Of a DNA stretch of 7,353 nt, positions 1 to 4,647 are shown piece by piece. The position numbers were made by a program, and so were the translations under genes. Location of the stretch: contig WGBJ01000402.1 in assembly GCA_015494385.1 (NCBI GenBank), positions 1 through 7,353 of the forward strand, written 5' to 3'. Position 1 is the stretch's first letter; every line of letters starts with the position of its first letter. The notes under the pieces were generated by a model. The model did no database searches and was not told where the DNA came from. It worked only from the letters and a program-made list of their open reading frames with translations. Origin of the DNA: Marinosulfonomonas sp. Lineage in GTDB: Bacteria > Pseudomonadota > Alphaproteobacteria > Rhodobacterales > Rhodobacteraceae.

Positions 1-312
1 ACCCGCACCGCATTCGACTTGCCTTTGCGGGTGAATGGCTCGGAATTTCAGCAAGCCGTTTGTGGTGCGATGCTGGCCATCCCATATGGTGAAACCGTCA
101 CCTACGGCGATATTGCCAAACAGTTGAATGTGCCGGCACAGGCTGTGGGGCAGGCTTGCGGTGGCAATCCGATCCCGCTGATCATTCCGTGCCATCGCGT
201 GTTGGGCGCGAATGGTCTGGGTGGGTTTTCCGGCGATGGTGGCGGCTTGGCCGGAATCGAGCTGAAAGTACAACTGTTGCGCCATGAAGGTGCGGCCGGG
301 TTGCTGATTTGA
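1..312 (+). CDS. Methylated-DNA-[protein]-cysteine S-methyltransferase, C-terminal part (5' end outside window)
   Basis: The frame is open from base 1 to TGA at 310-312, giving 103 visible residues; the true start lies left of the window. Family members repair O6-alkylguanine in DNA by irreversible transfer of the alkyl group to their own cysteine. The visible part is the DNA-binding/active-site domain. It has the FQQ...IPYGE helix (residues 16-31), a Tyr in TYGDIA (Y35) at the position of the base-flipping tyrosine, NPIPLIIPCHRV with nucleophile C64 (bases 190-192), and a C-terminal GGFSG...LLRHEG segment. Two residues are unusual: the Arg of the common RAVG motif (arginine finger, R128 in human MGMT) is Gln (Q47), and the Trp usually following FQQ.V is Cys (C21). 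The catalytic cysteine remains, so this is not the alkyltransferase-like type that lacks it. The stop overlaps the TTG start of the next gene, suggesting co-transcription. Whether it is Ogt or Ada-type cannot be told without the N-terminus. Confidence 0.93.
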   Translation, partial: TRTAFDLPLRVNGSEFQQAVCGAMLAIPYGETVTYGDIAKQLNVPAQAVGQACGGNPIPLIIPCHRVLGANGLGGFSGDGGGLAGIELKVQLLRHEGAAGLLI

Positions 313-1145
313 GCACCTTTGTTTTCCTTGCCGTCATGGGGGCAGCCCTGCTGCACGCCACATGGAATGCCCTGATCAAAACCGGCGGGAACAAGCTGAC
401 CTCGATGTTGATCATGACCATTATCGAGGGGGCAGTTGGGGCCGTGGTGGCGATGACCCAGAAACTGCCACAGGGCGAAGTCTGGTTCTGGGTGATCGGA
501 TCAGGCGTGTTGCATTCGGCCTACAAATTCTTTTTGGCCTTTGCCTATGAACATGGCGATCTTAGTCGCGTTTACCCGATCGCGCGCGGGACCGCGCCGA
601 TGATTGTGATGCTGGTCAGCCTGCTGTTTTTATCTGACGTGATCAGCGGCTATGAATCCCTTGGCATTGCCATGCTGGGGATCGGCATTTTGATGATGGC
701 GCGCGGGGTGTTCACCGACGGGGAATCCCGCCGTCTGGTGCCCTTTGCGCTGTGTTCGGCCATGGCCACGGCAGCCTATTCGCTGGTCGATGGCATGGGC
801 GCACGGGTGGCGGGGGATGCGGTGATGTTCGTGGCATGGCTGTTCGTGTTCGATGTTCTGGGGTTTGTGCCCATGGCCTATGCGCTGGGCGGGCGTGCGG
901 TGTTTGTGGCCAACCGGCGGTCATGGGGGTTGGGCGCGGTGGCGGCGCTGACCTCCTACGGGGCCTATGCGATTGCGGTCTGGGCGATGACGCAGGCGCC
1001 GATTGCGCTGGTGGCGGCGCTGCGCGAAACCTCGATCCTGTTTGCGGTGCTGATCGGCTGGTTGTTGTTTGGCGAAAGGCTGGGGCGGGGCAAGGCGCTG
1101 TCGGCAGTTTTGATCGTGGCGGGCGTAATGCTGACGCGGATTTAG
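309..1145 (+). CDS. EamA/DMT-superfamily membrane transporter
   Basis: A 278-residue inner-membrane protein with the two-fold EamA layout of about ten hydrophobic segments. I place these near residues 4-22, 30-50, 57-78, 90-109, 114-132, 142-160, 170-194, 206-228, 231-253 and 260-276. Family traits are the N-terminal ALLHATWNALIK, ARGTAP at the end of the first repeat (93-97), and ALRETSILFAVLIGW...FGERL (237-257) in the second. EamA proteins export or take up small metabolites; the substrate cannot be read from sequence. The chosen start is TTG at 309-311, because it gives the full first membrane helix and overlaps the upstream TGA (TTGA), a usual sign of translational coupling. ATG at 336-338 would cut into helix 1 and has no ribosome-binding site either. 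There is no good Shine-Dalgarno sequence before the TTG. The stop is TAG at 1143-1145. Confidence 0.88.
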   Translation: MSTFVFLAVMGAALLHATWNALIKTGGNKLTSMLIMTIIEGAVGAVVAMTQKLPQGEVWFWVIGSGVLHSAYKFFLAFAYEHGDLSRVYPIARGTAPMIVMLVSLLFLSDVISGYESLGIAMLGIGILMMARGVFTDGESRRLVPFALCSAMATAAYSLVDGMGARVAGDAVMFVAWLFVFDVLGFVPMAYALGGRAVFVANRRSWGLGAVAALTSYGAYAIAVWAMTQAPIALVAALRETSILFAVLIGWLLFGERLGRGKALSAVLIVAGVMLTRI

Positions 1146-1189
1146 GCGTTGAACCGGTTATGGGGGGAGGTAAACAGACCTGCTTTGGG

Positions 1190-1223
1190 AAAAGAACCAC
1201 TAAACCGGTTTAATGGTTCTTTT
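1190..1223. terminator. 34-bp near-perfect palindrome, probable bidirectional terminator
   Basis: Arms AAAAGAACCA (1190-1199) and TGGTTCTTTT (1214-1223) enclose the perfect 12-bp palindrome TAAACCGGTTTA (1201-1212). Only the 1200/1213 pair (C/A) does not match. The hairpin starts with an A run and ends with a T run on either strand, and it lies between convergent genes: 44 bases after the transporter stop and 149 bases beyond the pcs stop. This fits an intrinsic terminator working in both directions. The stem is AT-rich and the U run is only four bases, so strength is uncertain. Being symmetric to its centre, it could instead be a protein-binding site. The core AACCGGTT also occurs at 1152-1159. 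Confidence 0.55.
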
Positions 1224-1248
1224 GAAGCATCTATTCAGTGTTTTATTT

Positions 1249-1274
1249 CAATGCTTTGTCAGGTGATAGCATTG
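1249..1274. repeat. Short inverted repeat in convergent gap
   Basis: CAATGCT (1249-1255) and AGCATTG (1268-1274) are perfect 7-bp inverted arms around a 12-base loop. No T run follows on either strand (A-rich on both), so it is not a clear terminator. Apart from this, the palindrome at 1190-1223 and a weak hairpin at 1346-1370 (GCAAGACC/GGTCTGC), I see nothing coding or regulatory in 1146-1372, which is AT-richer than its surroundings. Confidence 0.3.
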
Positions 1275-1372
1275 GAAAAAAGTGGAGTTTTTACGGCTGC
1301 AAAAAACCGGCTGCATGAGTAGAAGAAAGTAACCTTAATCGCATCGCAAGACCGGAATATTGTGGTCTGCGC

Positions 1373-2065
1373 TTAAGTCTTTGCAGGGATTATCTGTTGC
1401 AGGATACCTGCGCTGATCAGATAGACACTTGTTATCACCAGTCCCCAATGCGCCCAGCTTTCGGGGTGGAAATCGACCCAAGCCGCCCAGCCCGCAAAGA
1501 AGGTCCAGGCCAGCGCAACCGGCAAAGTCAGCCAGCGCCAGCGTTCGGTGCGCACGGGGTGGACGAATTTCAAGGGCACGAACATGGTGATCGACAGCCC
1601 CACCACCAGCGCCAGCATCAGCCAGTAATTCGGCTGTAGCGCGAATAGAACCAACACGACCATGTTCCAGCACCCGGGAAAGCCGGAAAAGGAATTATCC
1701 TTGGTTTTCATACGGGTATCGGCGAAATACAAAGCACTGGCAAAGGTGATGATGATGATGATCGTCCAGCCGGTCCAGTTGGGCAACAGGCCCGATTTGA
1801 ACAGGGCAAAGGCGGGGATGAACACATAGGTCAGATAGTCGATGATCAGATCCAGCAGCACCCCGTCGATTTCCGGTGCGTTGGTTTTCACATCGAATTT
1901 GCGCGCCAATGGCCCATCGATCCCGTCCACGAAAAACGCCACCACCAGCCACAGGAACATCAGATCCCATTTCTGATCAACCGCCGCCAACATGGCCAGC
2001 ATGGCCAGCACCGCACCGGTGGCGGTGAACATGTGGACGAATATGGCGCTTAAACGTGTGGTCAT
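1373..2065 (-). CDS. pcs: Phosphatidylcholine synthase (CDP-diacylglycerol + choline)
   Basis: A 230-residue integral membrane enzyme of the CDP-alcohol phosphatidyltransferase family. Pcs condenses choline with CDP-diacylglycerol to give phosphatidylcholine and CMP at the inner membrane, bypassing the methylation route. The signature is at residues 47-76: DGIDGPLAR, then twelve residues, then GVLLDLIID. The aspartates D47, D50, D72 and D76 are the expected metal and substrate ligands. As I recall, the twelve-residue spacing (about eight in most relatives) is the Pcs variant of the motif. Hydrophobic segments lie near 8-29, 34-50, 78-92, 99-115, 131-143, 147-164, 178-197 and 206-225. Length fits the family. 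The start is ATG at 2063-2065; upstream in frame there is no other start codon before a stop at 2105-2107. No Shine-Dalgarno sequence or clear promoter is visible in the 70-base gap after xerC, so it may be read through from that operon. Confidence 0.92.
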   Translation of the reverse strand: MTTRLSAIFVHMFTATGAVLAMLAMLAAVDQKWDLMFLWLVVAFFVDGIDGPLARKFDVKTNAPEIDGVLLDLIIDYLTYVFIPAFALFKSGLLPNWTGWTIIIIITFASALYFADTRMKTKDNSFSGFPGCWNMVVLVLFALQPNYWLMLALVVGLSITMFVPLKFVHPVRTERWRWLTLPVALAWTFFAGWAAWVDFHPESWAHWGLVITSVYLISAGILQQIIPAKT

Positions 2066-2135
2066 AAAACCGTCATGGACGAAAAAGCGGGGGGCTGTAA
2101 ATAGTTAACTGCCTTGGGTCGGGGAATCCTGACCT

Positions 2136-3065
2136 TCACCGCGCCTTTGGATGCGCCTTTTCATAGACCTCCATCAACCGCGCGGTATCGATCGAAGTAT
2201 AGGCCTGCGTGGTCGACAGCGAGGCATGGCCCAGCAGTTCCTGAATGGCGCGCAGGTCTCCGCCTGCGCCCAGCAGATGGGTGGCAAAGGAATGGCGCAG
2301 GGCGTGCGGGGTGGCGGTGGCGGGCAGGCCCAGTTGCAGGCGAGTGGCTTCCATCACTTTCTGGATCGCACGCGGGCGCAGGGGGCCGCCGCGGATGGCG
2401 CGAAACAGCGGTGCGTCGGGTTCCAGCGGATGCGGGCAGGCGCGCAGGTAGCGGTTGACGGCCACGCGCGCGGCGTCGATCACCGGCACGATGCGTTCCT
2501 TGTTGCCCTTGCCGGTGATGCGCAGCACCTCGGGCAGGGGGGCATCGGCGCCGGTCAGGGACAGGGCCTCGGATATGCGCAACCCGCAGCCGTAGAGCAG
2601 GGTGATCACGGCCACATCGCGGGCCGCGACCCATTCCTTGCCCGACTGCATTTCCACCGTGTCGATCAGCGCCTTGGCGGCGTCGATTGCCAGCGGGCGG
2701 GGCAGTTTTTTCTGAAAGCGCGGCGCGCGGGCGGACAGGATCACGGTGGGATCGAACCCCTCGCGTTCGGCCAGCCAGCGGTAAAAGGATTTCACGGCAG
2801 ACAGGGACCGCGCAAGGGATCGCGCCGACACTCCGCGCCCCCGTTCATGCGCCATCCACGCCCGCATATCGCGCACCTGCACCCGTTTCAGCGGGGCAAG
2901 GCCGGTTTCTTCGCCAAAATGCTGGGTGATGAAGGCCAGATAGCCCAGAACATCGGTCTGGTAGGCGGCAATGGTGTTGTCCGCGGCACTGTTCAGCGCC
3001 TTGATCGAGGTCAGCCATTCCGCAAGCGCGTCCGTCGCGGCAGGGGATATGGCACTCAGGGTCAT
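2136..3065 (-). CDS. xerC: Tyrosine recombinase XerC
   Basis: A 309-residue site-specific recombinase which, with XerD, resolves chromosome dimers at dif near the septum under FtsK control. The N-terminal SAM-like core-binding domain spans about residues 11-100 and the catalytic domain about 120-305. All catalytic residues are present: R163 (GLRISE), K186 (GKGNKER), H254 and R257 (HALRHS), H280 (LLGHAS) and nucleophile Y289 (TQAYTS). Xer rather than phage-integrase type is supported by full-length similarity throughout, e.g. LSTTQAYTSID...LMEVYEKAHPKA at the C-terminus, and by the preceding DUF484 gene, a usual partner of xerC in proteobacteria. XerD is the alternative, less likely given that context. 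The ATG (3063-3065) overlaps the DUF484 stop as ATGA, with no Shine-Dalgarno sequence of its own, so translation is probably coupled. No dif-like site was seen in the window. Confidence 0.94.
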   Translation of the reverse strand: MTLSAISPAATDALAEWLTSIKALNSAADNTIAAYQTDVLGYLAFITQHFGEETGLAPLKRVQVRDMRAWMAHERGRGVSARSLARSLSAVKSFYRWLAEREGFDPTVILSARAPRFQKKLPRPLAIDAAKALIDTVEMQSGKEWVAARDVAVITLLYGCGLRISEALSLTGADAPLPEVLRITGKGNKERIVPVIDAARVAVNRYLRACPHPLEPDAPLFRAIRGGPLRPRAIQKVMEATRLQLGLPATATPHALRHSFATHLLGAGGDLRAIQELLGHASLSTTQAYTSIDTARLMEVYEKAHPKAR

Positions 3066-3769
3066 GACAGCCAGCGCCGCATGGTTTGTTCAAACACACC
3101 GGCAAAGAATGCCAGCAGGTCGGTGCCCTGACTGGGTTTGAATTGCTGCGGATCATCCGCCCCCATGACCAGCAGACCGGGCAGGCGACCGTGGCCGAAA
3201 TCCAGCTTTAGCGCGGCTTCGGATTTGATGCTGCTGGCGGTATCGCCATAAACGGCCGCATTGTCGGGCTGGATCTGGCGCAGGGTGACTTGCCGCGAAT
3301 GGGTGCTTTTGCCGCCGGTCAGATAGGCCTCGACAAAGCCGGGTTCGGCAACGATCAGCACATCGCCCAGCTGTTTCAGGGCCGCGCCTTTTTCATCCTG
3401 TGCGGTTTCCAGCACCAGCCGGATGCAATGGACGTTCAGAATATCGGCAACCTCGCCGTCCAGATTGCGCAGAAAATCCTCGAATTCGGCAGGATCCAGC
3501 ATGCGCAATATCGCGCGGTGCACCTGTTGCATCCCGGCCAGATTATCGTAAGCGGCGGCAATCACCGAACGGTGGGTGTCCTCCAGCCGGTCCAATCGCG
3601 CCTCAAGCCGCTCCATCGCCAGCCCGCGCAGGTCCACGACATTTTCACCCATTCTGGATTCTTTGGCGTCGATCAGGGCCTGCATCAGATCCGGATCGTC
3701 CAGAATGACCTGCGGTTCCGCGATCAGCTTGTCCCGCAGTTTTCCCAACTGTTTTGCTGTGTCTGTCAT
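3062..3769 (-). CDS. DUF484 family protein (GAF-like), upstream of xerC
   Basis: A 235-residue soluble protein without signal peptide or membrane segment. Residues 1-47 contain the family's N-terminal pattern of PQVILDDPDLMQALIDA. A charged, likely coiled-coil helix follows (about 48-75, DLRGLAMERLEARLDRLED), then a GAF-like domain (about 90-232) with the conserved run from SEAALKLDFG to GLLVMGADDPQQF and GTDLLAFF...FEQTMRRWL. The biochemical function of DUF484 is not known to me. In many proteobacteria the gene sits directly before xerC, and here the two overlap by four bases, which suggests the products are made together. The start is ATG at 3767-3769, preceded on the - strand by AAGGCAGG (3771-3778), a plausible though close ribosome-binding site. 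An AT-rich upstream stretch (3779-3850) probably holds the promoter, but I cannot assign -35/-10 boxes with good spacing. Confidence 0.9.
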   Translation of the reverse strand: MTDTAKQLGKLRDKLIAEPQVILDDPDLMQALIDAKESRMGENVVDLRGLAMERLEARLDRLEDTHRSVIAAAYDNLAGMQQVHRAILRMLDPAEFEDFLRNLDGEVADILNVHCIRLVLETAQDEKGAALKQLGDVLIVAEPGFVEAYLTGGKSTHSRQVTLRQIQPDNAAVYGDTASSIKSEAALKLDFGHGRLPGLLVMGADDPQQFKPSQGTDLLAFFAGVFEQTMRRWLS

Positions 3770-3854
3770 GCCTGCCTTGCCGTATTTGTTTTGATTTTTT
3801 CAACTATAGACCGGATTATCGGGTCAAGTCACAAGGTTTATCGCATGGGCTGAC

Positions 3855-3880
3855 AAAAAAAGCAGCCCCGAAGGACTGCT
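3855..3880 (-). terminator. Intrinsic terminator of transaldolase gene, UUCG tetraloop
   Basis: Read on the - strand: AGCAGTCC (3880-3873), loop TTCG (3872-3869), GGGCTGCT (3868-3861), then a further TTTTTT (3860-3855). The stem is 8 bp with one G-U pair, closed C(UUCG)G, an especially stable tetraloop, and is followed by a run of seven U in all. It lies 24 bases past the transaldolase stop. A second 5' arm, AGCAGCCCC (3903-3895), just after the stop codon, can pair with the same 3' arm. Confidence 0.92.
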
Positions 3881-3904
3881 TGATCTTTTATAAAGGGGCT
3901 GCTG

Positions 3905-4558
3905 TTACAGGATTTTCTGACCTGTCTTGGCCCAATCCTTCATGAACCCTTCCAACCCTTTGTCGGTCAGCACATGGTCGGCCATTTTCTTGATCACGGC
4001 GGGCGGGGCGGTGGCCACGTCGGCGCCAATCAGGGCGGCTTGCGTCATGTGGTTGACGGAGCGGATCGAGGCGGCCAAGATGCGGGTCTCGAAACCGTAA
4101 TTGTCATAGATCGTGCGAATGTCGGCGATCAGGTCCATGCCATCAATGTTAATGTCGTCCAGACGTCCGATAAACGGCGAAATGAATGTCGCCCCTGCCT
4201 TGGCAGCCAGCAATGCCTGGTTGGCCGAAAAGCACAGGGTGACGTTGACCATGATGCCGTCTTCCGACAGCGCCTTGCAGGTTTTCAGACCGGCCCATGT
4301 CAGCGGCACCTTCACCGCGATGTTGTCGGCGATTTTGGCCAGCTTGCGGCCCTCTTTCAGCATTTCGTCGGCGTCCAGCGCCACAACTTCGGCAGAAACG
4401 GGGCCATCGATGATGCCGCAGATTTCCTTGGTCACTTCCAGAATGTCACGACCAGATTTCAGAATCAGCGACGGGTTGGTGGTGACGCCATCGGCCATGC
4501 CCAGATCATTCAGTTCCTTGATGTCTTCGACTTCGGCGGTATCGACAAAAAATTGCAT
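3905..4558 (-). CDS. tal: Transaldolase, TalC/FSA-type small subfamily
   Basis: A 217-residue single-domain TIM barrel, the usual length of the small transaldolases. The enzyme moves a dihydroxyacetone unit between sugar phosphates (sedoheptulose 7-phosphate + glyceraldehyde 3-phosphate to erythrose 4-phosphate + fructose 6-phosphate) in the cytosolic pentose phosphate pathway. Seen motifs: FVDTAEV with D6, GVTTNPSL (24-31), AVKVPLTW with Schiff-base lysine K83, NVTLCFS (105-111), SPFIGRLDD (127-135) and LAASIRS (161-167). E57 and F129 occupy the positions of Q59 and Y131 in E. coli fructose-6-phosphate aldolase, which favours transaldolase over aldolase activity, although such genes are often labelled fsa. 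The start is ATG at 4556-4558, chosen because the conserved N-terminus begins there and AAGGA lies 8 bases upstream. The frame stays open further upstream but shows no homology and runs over priA. It is divergent from priA and has its own terminator, so it is probably monocistronic. Confidence 0.93.
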   Translation of the reverse strand: MQFFVDTAEVEDIKELNDLGMADGVTTNPSLILKSGRDILEVTKEICGIIDGPVSAEVVALDADEMLKEGRKLAKIADNIAVKVPLTWAGLKTCKALSEDGIMVNVTLCFSANQALLAAKAGATFISPFIGRLDDINIDGMDLIADIRTIYDNYGFETRILAASIRSVNHMTQAALIGADVATAPPAVIKKMADHVLTDKGLEGFMKDWAKTGQKIL

Positions 4559-4566
4559 GTGCAGTT

Positions 4567-4571
4567 TCCTT
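4567..4571 (-). promoter_or_regulatory. Shine-Dalgarno site of transaldolase gene
   Basis: AAGGA on the - strand, 8 bases before ATG 4558. It fixes the start at residue MQFF... instead of the much longer open frame that reaches back into priA. The site lies between two GCAGTT direct repeats (4561-4566 and 4572-4577). Confidence 0.75.
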
Positions 4572-4594
4572 GCAGTTATGTTGCGGCTTTCAAG

Positions 4595-4614
4595 CATTGT
4601 TAGCGCAAACAATG
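4595..4614. promoter_or_regulatory. Operator-like 20-bp dyad between transaldolase and priA
   Basis: CATTGTTAGCGCAAACAATG is a dyad with arms CATTGTT/AACAATG and central GCGC; only the 4602/4607 pair breaks symmetry. A palindrome of this size with a CpG at the centre is typical of LacI/GalR-family operators. It lies 36 bases upstream of the transaldolase ATG and 33 bases upstream of the priA ATG, where it would overlap a promoter. No T run follows and it lies upstream of both genes, so a terminator is unlikely. In Rhodobacter the LacI-family regulator CceR controls central carbon genes; a link to this site is only inferred. Confidence 0.5.
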
Positions 4615-4637
4615 GTGGGCAGAAAGCCCGAAAATTC

Positions 4638-4642
4638 GAGGT
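4638..4642 (+). promoter_or_regulatory. Shine-Dalgarno site of priA
   Basis: GAGGT lies 5 bases before ATG 4648. It supports that start over the in-frame ATG at 4570, which would add 26 residues without PriA similarity and overlap the operator-like dyad. Confidence 0.7.
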
Positions 4643-4647
4643 CACGC

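Noticed and set aside
712..1213. Frames overlapping the EamA gene (712-1200 on -, 752-1213 on +)
   Set aside because: Low-complexity Pro/Arg or Gly/Cys-rich translations; the transporter frame is clearly the coding one.
1294..1314. Direct repeat CGGCTGC at 1294-1300 and 1308-1314 separated by an A run
   Set aside because: Too short and only two copies; no hairpin or known site results.
1981..2010. Tandem ATGGCCAGC repeat inside pcs
   Set aside because: It encodes the repeated Leu-Ala-Met of a membrane helix and is explained by the protein sequence.
2151..3131. + strand frame of 326 codons opposite xerC
   Set aside because: Gly/Gln/Arg-rich translation without motifs; it is a shadow of xerC, whose catalytic residues are all present on the other strand.
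3781..3850. Possible promoter of the DUF484 gene (TTGACC and TATAGT on the - strand)
   Set aside because: The boxes are only 13 bases apart, too close for a sigma-70 promoter; other pairings give 20 bases. The promoter is probably in this AT-rich stretch but cannot be placed.
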